Source: Trichobilharzia szidati (lineage: Eukaryota; Platyhelminthes; Trematoda; Strigeidida; Schistosomatidae). From it: 64,000 bases of DNA. Each line of letters opens with the position of its first letter. The stretch's first letter is position 1. Under the pieces are notes generated by a model, which was not told where the DNA came from, ran no database searches, and saw only the letters and a program-made list of their open reading frames with translations. The position numbers were made by a program, and so were the translations under genes. This document shows, piece by piece, positions 1 through 11,225 of this stretch. The stretch lies in NCBI GenBank assembly GCA_944472155.2, contig OX235272.1, positions 11,454,354 to 11,518,353 on the forward strand. The letters run 5' to 3'.

Positions 1-729
1 TTTTCTTGAAGCACCAACTTCACATAATCGTCCCACAAACCCAAATGTTTTGTCATAAAAGATGCTATCATCAACGCATTTATATAACTTGGATTTCTAC
101 GTGTTAACATCGATTACATAACCACTGGGAGTCTGGAAATACCGGACATGTGTTTCGTGCAAACTTGAGACTCTTCAACGACACCCTTCCACAACCCCAC
201 TGCTTGGAATTCAATGCAGGACTTTATCGATACAATGCAAGCCCGTCAGTTATCTTGCTTCTAGGATGGAATCGAATTGCTTATCAATTCCAACATTTTG
301 TCGTTTCGCGTTAGATGACTAACTCTCCTCACCTTTATCCTCTAATCAGACACCAATGAGCATTTACTACGTTGAATTACGTCAATGAAAAGCTTTTAAC
401 TTTTAAACATTGTTATTCCCATAACGTTAACTGTCTAACTGGTTTTATTATTATTGTTATTTGCTTCAATGATTTAAACAGTCTCTTTATTTAAGAAACA
501 CACGTCAATATATACACACTCATATATAAGCAGAAGTGTGTGTTATCGAAAGACAAGAAACGTTCTTTATCTCATTGGAGGGCGGTGGGATGATAAATCG
601 ACATCTAATGAATACTTTTTTCTAACATTGACTTTCACAGAACGTGAATTCTTGAAAATATCATTGTGTTTCTTATTGACAGGTAAATATTTTATGTTTT
701 TCATTAAAAGCCGTCAGTGAAGAGAAGCA
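1..729. other. No gene or repeat recognised
   Basis: AT-rich sequence downstream of the coiled-coil gene. The 60-codon frame at 538-720 has no recognisable motif and is treated as chance. Confidence 0.4.
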
Positions 730-960
730 CTGTTCTTTAAAAATCCTTCTTTCATTTTATTCCTCACAGGTACAAAGGGAGTCAAGCTTCGTCTTTGGAG
801 TTCCAGTGTTATTATTTCGACAGAATGAGGTTGCTAGCGTTATACGCCCAGCTTTCCCTCTTTTTTTACGCCTCCCACCGGCTAATAAACTAGCCGAGGT
901 TGAACAGTTCGTTTGCTGGCAATCGAACGCTGAACTGCATAAACATTTCAAGTTCAATCA
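730..960 (-). mobile_element. SINE-A, degenerate copy
   Basis: The reverse strand holds a worn version of the SINE-A body: gggttgctagc-like and pagcccaac-like blocks and the tRNA-side flank ('ggctaataaactagccgaggt') correspond to the better copy at 48480-48668. The tRNA-like head is not clear. Confidence 0.4.
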
Positions 961-1316
961 TAATTGATAAAGTTTTAATTCTATGTAGAATAGTGTGTTT
1001 GGAGATGGGTATTTTGCAGGAGTGCATATTCCACTTGTTTACGTTTTTGTAAATCGGTTCTCTAATATTAAAAAAACATATGACAAACAGACTATTTCAA
1101 TATACACTTGAAATGTAACCCATCATTGGCTTTTCTCAGTGCATTTACTGTATAATCACCACTGGTGGCTTCAGCGTGTTTTAACTAATGACGTTTAGAT
1201 GAGTCATTTGGAAATGAGAATAAATTTTACCTAATGCAGATAAATGATTTACCGAACAAAGTTCGGTCAGCATTATGATATCGTGACTGTCACATTGAAC
1301 AGTAGAAGTGTTTCTG

Positions 1317-1800
1317 TTTATAATTATTCCTTTGGGTTTCACGTGGAACATTCAGCTTCAGCAGGACATCTCCATTTGATTCTGTTCCCTGCAGTCTTAT
1401 TTCGTGACCTCCATGACTGTCCATAAGCTGTCAACTCCTCCTCACATGCATTCTTCCATTCGGATTCCACTTTGGGGTCTATCAAGCGATGTCATTCAAC
1501 GATCTCCTCCACCTCAGATTCTACCTGCATATTTGTTGGGATATAGGTTTTTCAGTGGTTCGTTAAGCTGTGGAGTTCCTTGTTGTTTATCCTGTCTGAC
1601 TGTCTATTTGATCTTCAGTATGCAGGGAAGACATCTGTTGAGAAATGTCTGCTGCCTGTTAGAAGTGCCGGAAGCACTAACTAACTCGACATTAGTGTTG
1701 AAAATAAGAATCCACTTCCGTAAACTGAATGCAGTGAATTTTCACACTGGTGTCAGATACGTAAAGGTTTATGCTGCTTCCCCGAAATAGAATGACTTGG
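1317..1800 (-). mobile_element. RTE-like LINE (type 2), 3' end
   Basis: Read on the minus strand it follows the 3' part of the LINE at 63.5-64.0 kb: the 'GTCAGTCAGTxCTTxTATACxG' region, then 'ACTGAAGATCAAATxG', then a terminus near 'GTTCCACGTGAAACCCAAAGGAATAATTA'-like sequence. It is heavily mutated with no open frame left. The apparent ORFs on the plus strand here are antisense artefacts. Confidence 0.5.
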
Positions 1801-2134
1801 AAATGCTTATCTGTGCCACCACCAGCAGTTAAACCATTGTTGCCCAGGTACTCTTTTTTATATCATCTGAAATTTGTTTTTGGCACATCTGCGTGCACTG
1901 ACGTTTGAGTTCTTATACAGTTCAATGCTAGGGGTTATATTCTATCAAATTTCACTCGGGACATGCAATGAAGATTACGTCTAGACAACCATGACAAGCT
2001 TTCTGAGGTAAACTACAACAGAGGAAGGTAATTGTGCAAGCAAATATTGGAAATAAAGAAATTCACTGATTTAAAACTTGTATGATGGTTGTTGATGATT
2101 CAAAGACAACTAAGTATTATTTGTCGGAAGGCAC

Positions 2135-2360
2135 TCAATAAATTCGTGCATCATTGGTTCAGTGGTAAAATATCCACCCACCATGCACATGGTCCGAGTT
2201 CGACTCTCCCCTGGCGAAGTCTCAAATCTCACCAAGACGGTAATAAATCAAGTAAAGCGGTAAGGTTGGACGTGAGACTGACAGCACAACCCCGACTGAA
2301 ACTTTTTATCACAAACTTAAACCCCAATGCTTCACTTAGAACTCAAAGAACTCACAAATT
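2135..2360 (+). mobile_element. SINE-A copy
   Basis: A tRNA-like head with A-box-like 'tggttcagtggtaaaa' and B-box-like 'gagttcgactctcc', followed by the SINE-A body (accaagacggtaataaatca, ggttggacgtgagact, then a 3' segment with 'cacttagaactcaaagaac'). Confidence 0.6.
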
Positions 2361-2461
2361 TCAGGTGTGCATTTCTAAATGTGTGAAAAACAAACAATCT
2401 TGTGCCAATTTTCATAAAATGTCGAAATATTTGATTGTTTAGCACATCAGCTTAAAATTAT

Positions 2462-3290
2462 TCACTCTAGAATCGGAAAACGGATCCAAAAATTTCCCTT
2501 CTTGATGGGAGACTGACAAGACGACCCAACGGAACCTTAAGAAGGTCAGTCCATAAGAATCCCACTTTGAAGGGTCATCCAACTCGTTTCTAGATTTGGG
2601 TGCCTATTGAATGAAAACGAAATGTAATTAAATCCCGTGTCACTCGAATCCGACACATCTGCAGCTGTAACGCCTTAGAAGCAGAAGTGAGTCTTCTGAA
2701 ATAAGCCCTCATCCTAAATGGATACCCACCAAGATTCATCGACAAGAATATCCCGTCAAAAGTATACGGAAACGAAACATTACTTGCTCCAAAAGAGAAA
2801 CTTTACGTGAACCTGGATTTCAAGGGATACTGAGCTTTGCATATTCCTAAGAGGAGAATTTCAGCATTTTTGAGAAGAACATTCTTCGTGGAAACGCTAA
2901 GAGTAATGTTCTCCAGTCGTCCATTGGTGTGCAGAAGCATGGACAATAAGATCTCCCATCTGACCACTTCAGTGTACAATTATCAGTCCACCTGTTCTTG
3001 TGAATCTAGATATATTGGTCGTTTGATGAATAGACTTTCTAAAACGTTCCAAGAATAATACATTTCATGGTTGCAGAAACGTAGTAGTGGATCTAAAAGG
3101 AATGGGATAATCGAGTACTTTGTCAACATTGGTCATCCCATCTCAACAAACGCCTCCTTCTAAGTTATCCACAAAATGAAGAATAACCTATCAGAGACAA
3201 GACACTTAGGTCTCCTTCGTATTTCTGAAGCTTTAGCCATTCAGCTCGAAGGACCAGAGTTATGCATAAATGAGAAAACTACCCAACCAC
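2462..3290 (+). mobile_element. Penelope-like element, degenerate RT end plus GIY-YIG domain
   Basis: Conceptual frames give FPFLDGRLTRRPNGTLRRS, the region after the RT catalytic core, then LILNGYPPRFIDKN. After a break come a CxC stretch and SRYIGRLMNRLSK, equivalent to the YIGRT core of the GIY-YIG endonuclease, and finally a C-terminal LGLLRISEALAIQ..LCI block. Several stops and frameshifts make it non-functional. 5'-truncated. Confidence 0.72.
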
Positions 3291-3902
3291 CCCCAACTAT
3301 CATGGCAACAATCATGTTGACTTTTAGTGAATTGTTTTTTCTAACTACTCATAACTCTTGTATTTCTCTATAACTCTTACGTAATTCCATTTCTTCCTTC
3401 ATTTATTCTCTGTGCATCTTGATCACAAGCCAGTCATTAAATTATTCATCTTATTACGTAACTGAACTTTCTTTTTTATGCATTGACAACTCATCACGCC
3501 TACCGACCTACTAATATTCAACCACCCTATCCTTGATACAATTCGATGATTGTTCATCACATTTTGTCTTGAAGTATTTTGATGACGTAACCAGTAACCT
3601 AAACAAGCTTTCATTGTTGTCTCAAAAATCTAATGCATACACATACGCTAAGTGTTTTGTTTTCATCTTAATTATTGTCCAGGAAGGGGATTATTCATGA
3701 ATTGAAATTATTCAACCATAGGTATAATAAATAGAAATAAGTAGTTGCTTCTTCATTTGTTCATACAGTCTATAGTGTGAGGAATCTCCTATCTGTTGTA
3801 CATTGTCTTACGTCATGAATGGATAGTTTCTTCTCTTTCTCCAAATTTTTAGGATGGCAACACAATTTTAAAAAATAATTGCTTCATTGGATAACGGGTT
3901 TT

Positions 3903-3908
3903 TTTATT
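3903..3908 (-). promoter_or_regulatory. Poly(A) signal AATAAA
   Basis: On the minus strand AATAAA lies 14 bases after the TGA of the terminal coiled-coil exon. It fits as the cleavage/polyadenylation signal of that gene and implies a 3'UTR of only a few dozen bases. Confidence 0.5.
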
Positions 3909-3922
3909 TTGAAAAGGCATCT

Positions 3923-4097
3923 TCAGCATTTCTGATGTTGACATTGTAATAATGTGAGTATATCTACAAGAACATTTGCATCATCTTTAAGATTTTCTAA
4001 TTCCCAATTCATTTTCAAAGCAATATTACGCCAGTAATCAACTTCAGAGGTTGCACGACAGCTTCCGTCAGTATCCATTGAGTTGAGGAGGCCTCTT
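3923..4097 (-). CDS. Coiled-coil protein gene, terminal exon f with stop
   Basis: 175 bp: one base completing the split Gln codon, 57 codons and TGA at 3925-3923. The acceptor is tttctgtttag|A. The C-terminus contains SEVDYWRNIALKMNWELENL then DILTLLQCQHQKC. A conserved-looking tryptophan-containing helix at the very end of a long coiled-coil protein is reminiscent of centrosomal coiled-coil proteins such as CEP162, but this is an unverified resemblance. Predicted combined product from this window: about 407 aa of C-terminal sequence. The 3'UTR is very short. Confidence 0.72.
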
Positions 4098-4196
4098 CTA
4101 AACAGAAAGAAGAAACAACATGACGATGATTGACATTTTTATAAGTGAAATACTACAGTCATCAATTTAGTGTTTATTAAAACATTCTATGAATAT

Positions 4197-4400
4197 TGAG
4201 TGTGTTGATGGTCTCGAGGTGGGATGCTTACCAGGTTCGATACCCAGTTGACTCACTCCTAACCCCTCCTAGTGTTCACTAGCCGACAATGAGCACGAGA
4301 AAGATGGATAATTCGATGTGAGGTTGGCAACTCCACACCGTAAAAGCGACAGTATCACTTCTGAAACCTCCTGTTTCCCACTCATGAGATATGAAATGAA
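4197..4400 (+). mobile_element. SINE-A, diverged copy
   Basis: B-box-like 'ccaggttcgatacccagt', then 'gactcactcctaa', 'ggttggcaactccacaccgtaaaa' and 'cttctgaaacctcctg', which align in order with other SINE-A copies in the window. The A-box region is degraded. Confidence 0.5.
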
Positions 4401-4734
4401 AAACAAAACGTGTAATAAGTGATGAAATGTTTATCAGTTATAAGAAGGATGAAGTCTCACAAATTCTAGCAATTCTAGCAGTGTTAGCTGAAATATAACT
4501 AGTTTGTCAAAAGCATGCATTAGTTTGTGCAAGCCATTAAGAGATTTGTAGATAAGTTAATCGTACTTAAAGTATTGTTTTGGAATAAAGAAGATCGTCA
4601 TTATTTTTATTACCATGGCTCAAATAGTCAGAATGTAAGAAATCACACTTTTAGTACTCTTTGTAACATTACTTAAATTCATTGATCACGCTAGCGATCA
4701 ATCCATATCTGGTCATTCTCCACATCCAATAAAT

Positions 4735-4930
4735 GTGCGTCGGTGGCACAGTGGTTAGGACTCTCGCCGACCATGCACATGGTCTGGGGTTCGATCCCGT
4801 GCCGGCGCACACCCGATATCTATGGTTGGCCTGCAAAATTTGGGCTACCGATATCCATGCTGAAAATTCCACACTTGTACTGAAAATACGGTGTGGAATC
4901 AAGCTGTAAATCAAAATAAAAATAAATAAA
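4735..4930 (+). mobile_element. tRNA-derived SINE with well-preserved head
   Basis: Bases 4735-4810 fold like a tRNA: gtgcgtcgg pairs with ccggcgcac as an acceptor-type stem (one G-U), the A box lies in 'tggcacagtggttagg' and the B box is 'gggttcgatccc'. The body differs from SINE-A ('cacccgatatctatggttgg', 'ctgaaaattccacacttgtactg') and ends in an (AAATA)n-like tail. It was probably transcribed by RNA polymerase III. It is not a functional tRNA gene because it lacks a clean anticodon arm and carries a SINE body. Confidence 0.65.
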
Positions 4931-5089
4931 TAAATTATTATTCTCTTTGGTGTAGGCGAGTGAATTTGCCGTGAAACCAATTTCTTTTGTGTCTCCATAC
5001 TTTGTGCTCTATGACGGTCAACCAAGCAGTCAAGAGAGAGAACCTGGAGGGAACACGTAACTAAGTCAGTTCAGAGTTTAATATGACTT

Positions 5090-5560
5090 GTTCCTTGTAT
5101 TCGGGATGGAATATGGAATTCCATCAGAGTATCTCCATCCCACCCTGTTAGCTCTTTCGACAGATACCTGGACTACCCTCAGACTTTAAATTCCCCCCAG
5201 GATGACCTTTCCTATATCACCCTAGAATGCCCAACCTGTCGCTTTCCATACTGATTTCACTCAATGACCTGCCTGGAGGAAGAAACCATTCAGTGGTCCC
5301 CTCGTTGTGCTTCCAATCCATCACAATTTCCTTTCGCATATTTCTTCAGGTAATAGGTTGTTAGTTGGTCCGCTGTGCACCATAGTTCCTTGGTAATTAC
5401 TGTTTCTATCCAGTGATCTCATTTCCATTATCGAGTCACGGGATGTGGTTCTTTGATGAGAGCCTTTAGCAAACTGTTGGAAATGTCTGCCAAATTTCTG
5501 AAGCATACAGAAGCGCTTAGTTGACATCAATGTTTACAATTCGGAGACTGTTTCTTACGC
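5090..5560 (-). mobile_element. RTE-like LINE (type 2), 3' coding fragment
   Basis: Minus-strand frames give NSNYQGTMVHSGPTN, PEEICERKLWWIGST, then GKRQVGHSRVI. These match in order the type-2 LINE C-terminus (..TNQxP.., RRKWRWIGHTLRKP, GKRKRGRP) seen elsewhere in the window. Internal stops are present. Confidence 0.5.
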
Positions 5561-5859
5561 CAAGTTGGTGTAGTCTTAAAATGGGTGGAATCAGTGCTTG
5601 AGATGCATAGTGAAGGCACTCTCGTATAGCGTTGAATTAGTTTCCTCCTCTGCTCTAATTATACAAATCCATAAATTAATAACAAGAAAATGAAGCTGCT
5701 TTTGCACTCTGCGTACTATGCACACATTATGTCTATATATTTAAAACTGTTTAAGATGGAGTGAACAGTATGAAAGATCAATTCGGGTATGAATATCCGT
5801 CAGAAACTCTGTACTGTTTGTTTTCGTTTGAAAAGCAGTGATATTGAGGAGAGCAACAC

Positions 5860-6400
5860 ATTATTACTCCCTCGAGATCCAAATTGAATTTGAGGCTCAA
5901 TTTTGTCCTATTGATTGCAGTCTTCAATCATCTGAAACCTCAATTAGCATTAAGATTTCATCTCTCCCCCACACAATCTCCTCCATGTGACCCTCGGACG
6001 ACCAACTCGTCCTTTCCCAATCATGTTCCACTCGAGGTCCTAACAGGCGTGCGTTATCACTCAATCGTGTCCTGATGTTGAGTTTAATTTATATCCTCAG
6101 TTTCCTCTGAATATTTGTTTAGTAGCAAGTTCGTGACTCTTTCGTCTATAGTTCATTGTCGCTTACCACTACTGGCCGGTTATCTAATCTTCAGTATTGA
6201 CCAAAGACCGCTGTAGATAAACGTCTGCAGTATCCCGTTGAAAATGCTTTTCATGACGCTCTGGCCAAGTTTATGACTCTTAAAGGAATAGTGACTTAAC
6301 ACTGGTATTGTAAATCCACATTCTGTTGTTTACCTTGAGTGCAGCAGATTTCAGAGCTGCAACTTGGTTGGTAAATTCACACTAGCAACCTCTTTCAGCT
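5860..6400 (-). mobile_element. RTE-like LINE (type 2), 3' end
   Basis: The same 3' region as the copies at 21.4-21.8 and 32.3-32.8 kb: shared blocks include 'tctcctccatgtgaccctcgg', 'cactcgaggtcctaac', 'tatctaatcttcagtattgacc' and 'tgtagataaacgtctgcagtatcc'. No coding frame survives. Confidence 0.55.
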
Positions 6401-6460
6401 GAGAACATTTCAGTGGCTCATATTCCATACGGCATAACTGTAATGTGAAAGTTGACTATT

Positions 6461-6468
6461 TATAAAGG
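6461..6468 (+). promoter_or_regulatory. TATA-like box before the 80-codon ORF
   Basis: TATAAAGG inside ctatttataaaggtg, 28 bases before the first ATG. The match is good, but the region is AT-rich and chance occurrence is likely enough to keep confidence low. Confidence 0.3.
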
Positions 6469-6495
6469 TGAATTAATTCGTAATCAAAGTAATAA

Positions 6496-6738
6496 ATGAC
6501 GATGTCGCGAGCTGACCCCCACAACTTTGATATATGGAGCTTGATTCAAAAGTTCAGAGAGTTGCAGCGTTTAAGCAACTCAGAAATCCCCATTGAGTCA
6601 TATAAAAGAAACGACGTTCAGCGAAGATTTACTCCTCCTTTCAACGATATCATTCTCAAGTTGTACAATCGCATATATATGGGAAATTGTCTCAGCAACA
6701 AAATGGATATTTACAAAGATGTGGCATTAGAGTTGTAA
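6496..6738 (+). CDS. Unrecognised 80-codon ORF, possible nested gene or first exon
   Basis: An open frame runs from ATG at 6496 (a second ATG is two codons later) to TAA at 6738. It overlaps no repeat I recognise. Composition looks protein-like: SRADPHNFDIWSLIQKFREL near the start, then basic residues (YKRNDVQRRFTPPFNDI), then LKLYNRIYMGN. No signal peptide or membrane segment is visible. TATAAAGG stands 28-35 bases upstream of the ATG, which would leave almost no 5'UTR. GTAAAT overlaps the stop (6733-6738), so it could instead be a first exon spliced onward. It lies antisense in the last intron of the coiled-coil gene. I do not recognise the family; an unknown transposon product is the main alternative. 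Confidence 0.38.
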   Translation: MTMSRADPHNFDIWSLIQKFRELQRLSNSEIPIESYKRNDVQRRFTPPFNDIILKLYNRIYMGNCLSNKMDIYKDVALEL

Positions 6739-7139
6739 ATTTTAGACGACAAATTACGTAATGTAAAGTCTTAATCAGGTAGAAAACAGAATCAAATTAA
6801 ATAAGTAAATTGATCGACGTAATATAACTGATGGAATTGAGTACAACTCAACTAAAATTAATTGAACGAGAGTCAAGTTTACAACAGTGTTATTAAGGGG
6901 TAGAAATTTAATAGTGCCGGATGAGGAAGGAAATAATACAATTAAGGAGCAAAATCACAAAAATTCCCTATTTGGTGTTAGGATACATCGGGTCCATTGT
7001 AGATTTAATGACTGAAAAGATTCAACATGTGAATTGTCACTGTTTCTGAGACTTGAAGAGGTTAGTTTCTTACTCTTTCAGCGAGATACCCGTGTATTCT
7101 CTAGATAACTTTGAAGTAGTTTTGTAGGTTAGTTTGGTG

Positions 7140-7800
7140 TCTAGATTCGGTCACGTGCTCCAAGAAAGAGCTGTGGCGGAGGACTGTTTTCTCCTGTATA
7201 AAACCATGAGCGTAGGTACTCGATGATACAGTTGTATAGCAAAAATATCTGGCTCCACACAAACAGATGAATGGATAGATGCAGAGTTAAAAGGCCAGTT
7301 AACAGTGGTAGATTATCCTTCACATTTATGCGAATGAATGGTTTCGTAGAGAAGATTATTCGAAGTTTTACCACGAAGAAAGTTTTCTACAATGAGCGCG
7401 GTATCTGGTTCCTAAGTATATCTGGCGATGAGCCTCTATTGAATTGCAGATTCAGATGGAGAAGTTATTAAGGAGCAGAAAGTGTGAGTGGATTTAGTCG
7501 GTTAGGCTTCATGGATTTTGTGATGCTACGTCCTAGGTAGTCATTTTCCAGGAGGTTCCAATTCAGAGTGTTCAGCTCCTCTTCCATAGTATCAGGACAG
7601 GCAAGACCGCGGATTCTGTGGATTAGTGAACAATCCAGGTTTTTTCTTATATATAGAGGTACCTAGCTGTGAAAATTAATGATTTGTCCGCTTTCTGTGG
7701 ATTAATCTATTCGATGTTCCATATTGTTCACATCTTGTTAACTGAAAGTCCAGAAAGGATATTTTTCTGTCAGACTCCCTCTCTAATATGAAACGGATTG
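7140..7800 (-). mobile_element. Penelope-like element, degenerate
   Basis: Minus-strand frames read FILERESDRKISFLDFQLTR (end of RT), later VKLRIIFSTKPFIRINVKDN and a broken GIY-YIG region (GARYF..). Many stops. Truncated at both ends. Confidence 0.6.
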
Positions 7801-7809
7801 CAGGATGAC

Positions 7810-8000
7810 ACCATCCGGCGCACTCCATATCCTCGTCTAATGAACAAGACGACAGTAAACCCTGAGAAGAGAAGGGGTATGGCTTATAGCTGGCACATCG
7901 ACCTCGTGAAAGAAAACAGCACCATCGCTACTACAACTTCAGAAATACTTGAACGAGCTTGTTCCACTCAGAACGCGAAAGGAATGCAGAAGGAATAGAC
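7810..8000 (+). mobile_element. SINE-A, body only
   Basis: Starts at 'ccggcgcactcc' and shows 'ctaatgaacaagacgacagtaaa', 'cagcaccatcgctactacaacttcagaaa' and 'ttgttccactcagaacgcgaaagg', matching the SINE-A 3' body. The tRNA-like head is missing. Confidence 0.5.
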
Positions 8001-9040
8001 TGTCAGGGATAAATTCCAGCTGAACTCCTTGTAAATAACTAACTGTCCAGCAAAGATAATGAGTAGAAGTAGAAATACGCAGCAGAAGGATATTTCTCAA
8101 TGAAAAATAGTCATTCTCAGTAATAATAGTAGAAGTGGTACAGATTTTTGGAAGATAAATAATCATGGCTTTTTTTTCAAAAGTTTCAAAACACACTCTA
8201 AGGGAATCTGTACATCCTTAGAAGAATATATATATATACATCTATATGCTTGTCTTTCGTTCGCAAATATACCAATTTTATCCTAGCTGACATAAGGTTA
8301 CATCACATTCATTGTGTTTCACTTTTTTCTCTCCTCCTCTGTATCCTTGCACTGTGACTTCTACTCGGCTTGTCATTTTCGGGCTAATAAAAATTCATAA
8401 TTCCACTTTCTGACATGCCTACGTCATTCAGAATGTCAAAAATCCTCATCTATAGACTATTTTTGTTATTTATTATGGCTTTAGCTTCACGTTTATCTGT
8501 TTATGCGATGTATTCTTCTCCCTAATCAATATTTCAGTGAACTGATTTATTTGTAATTCTGCCAGCCTTGATTATGTCAGTATTTCTGATCAATACACTG
8601 CTTGAATGTTATTCTTTAGTTTGTGAATTTGAATTTCCCCAATTGTCTGATTTACGTAGGTTGGCAATACTCTGTCTCCACTGATATGTCGCTCCCAGTA
8701 AGCATAATTTGAAGATGTTTGGCGATAAACATGATGTCATCTGGTTGATGGTGACTAGCAGTTCAATCGGGGGAAGAAATATTTCGCCCGGTTGGATTTA
8801 CCTTCATCCCCATTGAGTAATAATGTTCAGACTGAGACTTCAGACCAGTACACATGACTTCAAATGTCAAAGTGCTATCCACTATACCTGTGGGCGATGA
8901 CAGCCACATCTTGTGCAACGGATATCAGTTGTTATTCGTTCAACTTCCACGGAATACTCCTATATTGAATCATAAGAAAAAGATGTAAACAGCGAAGAGA
9001 ATGTTCTTTCCGACGATTCATTTTCATGAGATGTAAGCCG
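8000..9040. other. Intron sequence, nothing recognised
   Basis: Contains a small (TA)n tract near 8226 and no splice-bounded open frame I can support on either strand. Confidence 0.4.
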
Positions 9041-9235
9041 CGTCAGTAGCGGAGCAGTAGAATGTTCGCCAACCATGCCTCATGTGATCAAGGGTTCGAT
9101 ATCCGACCACAGACGTACTCCCATACTTCACTAAGCCAGTAATCAGACTGGTAAAGAGAAAAGGTTGGGCGTGAGACTAGCCCTATGTTCCACTGAGGAC
9201 ATAAAGGAATACTAAAAAGAACTCGCAAGACCGAT
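9040..9235 (+). mobile_element. SINE-A copy
   Basis: tRNA-like head 'gcgtcagtagcggagcagtagaatgttcgccaaccatgc' and B box 'agggttcgatatccga', then the body 'ctaagccagtaatcagactggtaaagag', 'ggttgggcgtgagactag' and 'atgttccactgagg'. Confidence 0.65.
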
Positions 9236-9639
9236 AAGTTACTGGTAAAATTTGAGCTTGAAAATACGTTACATGATGTAAGATGTAATCTAGAAGCGAA
9301 TGACTAATTGGAAATTAGGAAAAAGGGCCAGAAGTTGGGATGACTCAGTAAGTGTGAGAAAATGACTAATCAGCATAATTGTGTAGAGTGGACAAAAACT
9401 AGGAGAGCGACGACAGAGTGTTTTCATAAAATCTGTATGGAAATGCATTGTTACCAGTAATAGAGTGATAGTAAAATAAGGATGATGTGAATACTAGTAA
9501 TAATAGGAACCTTGTGTTATAAAATAAAGAGAATCTATAGTGAGAACGTTACTCTGGCCACTGTGAGGCAAGTGAATGAATGTAGTGCTTTTGAACACAA
9601 AGGTCCGGTTTGAGATTCCAAATAGGCAATGATTCATAT

Positions 9640-10365
9640 ATGTGCAGTTGGCGTATTCCAAGTCTTTTCATGAGATATTGAGGAACACTGTGTAGCACTA
9701 TGAAGCGCTGATGCAGGGATTGTCAATGTCCAGAGTTGACAAGGTGTTTGAGGGTAGAGCTGCTACTCTTCCTCCTTTCTTCTCTGGCTAACCAAGCTGG
9801 ATAATGTTTCAGAATACGTTTATGCACTTGACGTTGCGTACGGCCAATATACATTGCTGCACACAGATAAATACACACTGAGTTCGCCAAATGCGGTAAC
9901 TCATCCTTAAAGTTAGACTGGACTAACTGCCTGTTGCAGAATGCGATACGTAAGGTGGCCACTTAAAATGTCTTTCTCAGACATTTAGAAAGGCGGTTCC
10001 TAAGAATTTCTGCTTTTATGTCACGTTTGAATTCCAGGTTCATGAAGAGAGTTTACTTAGGTGTAGGTGTGATTTTTGGTGACGGAGGCTTTCTCTTCTG
10101 GTTTATGTCGATAAATTTCAATGAATATCCGTTCTCCAGAAACGTTTCACGTGATGAATTGAATTCATCGTTTATCGTGTCTTCCGAACAGATTTTTTTA
10201 ATCCTTGACAATGATTTTCATGCTAGAATTTGCTTTAGGATCAGTGGGACGAGGCTCTGGACGTTGATAAAGCGTCTAGTTCACGTTGGTTTGCGATATA
10301 TTGATCTCTGGATGGTGCAGTCTTGTCTTTTCGTAATTAGTACATCCCAGAAAACATGATTTTGT
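9640..10365 (-). mobile_element. Penelope-like element: RT end and GIY-YIG domain
   Basis: On the minus strand the order is ICSEDTINDEF, LENGYSLKFIDIN, FMNLEFKRDIKAEILRNRL, then VCIYLCAAMYIGRTQRQV, which holds the YIGRT core of the endonuclease, and HYPAWLAREER. An open stretch of about 79 codons at 9962-9723 covers the endonuclease; upstream frames are broken by stops. Catalytic RT sequence is absent (5'-truncated). Confidence 0.72.
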
Positions 10366-10479
10366 CTGTTGTTATTTGTCACACTTCATGGAACTGTGAT
10401 GATTGTCAGTAGGGTGAGTGACAGCTATCCCATTGGGCCATATCACTGACATTGTCATTAATGGGCACTTGATTTCATG

Positions 10480-10705
10480 CAACAAATTCGCTAGAGGAAT
10501 TTTTTCAGACTCTGAGCACCGACTTTACCCGCAGCTCCAACCTTGTGTCTCCTCAGGTAAAACAAGAAGTCTTTTCAGAAGACTATATATACTTATGTCT
10601 AAGTATAAAAATTCCACTATACCATATTTAGCACGTATTGTATGTGATAAAAATAATTTTAGGCATGAACTAACTTCTTGTCCATCCAGACATTCAGGGA
10701 ATTCA
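10480..10705 (+). mobile_element. CR1-like LINE, C-terminal fragment
   Basis: The open frame ends ..SSGKTRSLFRRLYILMSKYK followed by STIPYLARIVCDK. This is the same C-terminus as the CR1-like LINE at 20.5-21.4 kb (SSGKTRSQYRKLYARTSKYK). No 3' tail is seen; a PLE terminal fragment follows directly. Confidence 0.65.
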
Positions 10706-10870
10706 ACTACACCTACGACGAATGAGAAGGAATAAAGAAAATCACAAAACGAAAGTTTTTGAAGTTGTGTGGTTATGACTGATGTGTTTGTAACGTTATC
10801 CATTAAATAAAACTGCTTCCTTTTGAGAGTGATACATCTAATAAACAAATCAATATGGAAAGTGGTAAGA
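10690..10870 (+). mobile_element. PLE terminal-repeat fragment next to exon e
   Basis: Matches the right arm of the palindrome at 25.46-25.63 kb: 'aattcaactacacctacgacgaat', 'aaacgaaagtttttgaagttgtgtggtt', 'atctaataaacaaatcaatatgg'. It ends about 15-20 bp from the splice donor of exon e. Confidence 0.5.
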
Positions 10871-10887
10871 CTCTATATTGGACTTAC

Positions 10888-11060
10888 TGTATTTCATAAT
10901 CACCTTCATTTGTTTGTAATGTAGACAAAAGTCCAGTATTTGTATAGTAATAATGATCACTACTGACGGGGTATTTGCTTTGAGGGATGAATTGTTGTTT
11001 CAGTCGATTTAACTCATTTTGTTTAGTGACGATAGTTTCAAGTTGCTGTTTAATTTGCAT
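10888..11060 (-). CDS. Coiled-coil protein gene, exon e
   Basis: 173 bp: 57 codons plus two bases (CA). The acceptor is ctttatttctag|ATGCAA and the donor is a consensus ACA|gtaagt. The peptide starts with a helix (MQIKQQLETIVTKQNELNRL) and then has a Pro/Tyr/Ser segment (SKYPVSSDHYYYTNTG) that should break the coil. The split codon CA|A, completed by the first base of the terminal exon, encodes Gln, so phases agree exactly. A PLE terminal fragment ends only about 15-20 bp inside the intron beyond the donor, yet leaves the gtaagt intact. Confidence 0.77.
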
Positions 11061-11225
11061 CTAGAAATAAAGAAACTGATAGATCAATAAAAGTCGATGT
11101 AATGTCATGCTGAATGAATCAGTCAATATAAGCAGCTCCCCTTGAAGATGATAAAAGATGATGAAAGCGCTTAGCTTCTTCCTTGTCTTACATGCCAGCA
11201 CAACATGAATCATACATTTATTCCG

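Noticed and set aside
1404..1790. 128-codon plus-strand frame
   Set aside because: Lies antisense to a decayed LINE 3' end; no protein family features.
4735..4810. tRNA gene (good A and B boxes, acceptor-like stem)
   Set aside because: Followed by a SINE body and A-rich tail, with no convincing anticodon arm; the same applies to other SINE heads at 33.1, 40.9, 48.6 and 58.2 kb.
4669..5025. 118-codon minus-strand frame
   Set aside because: Runs antisense through the SINE at 4735-4930.
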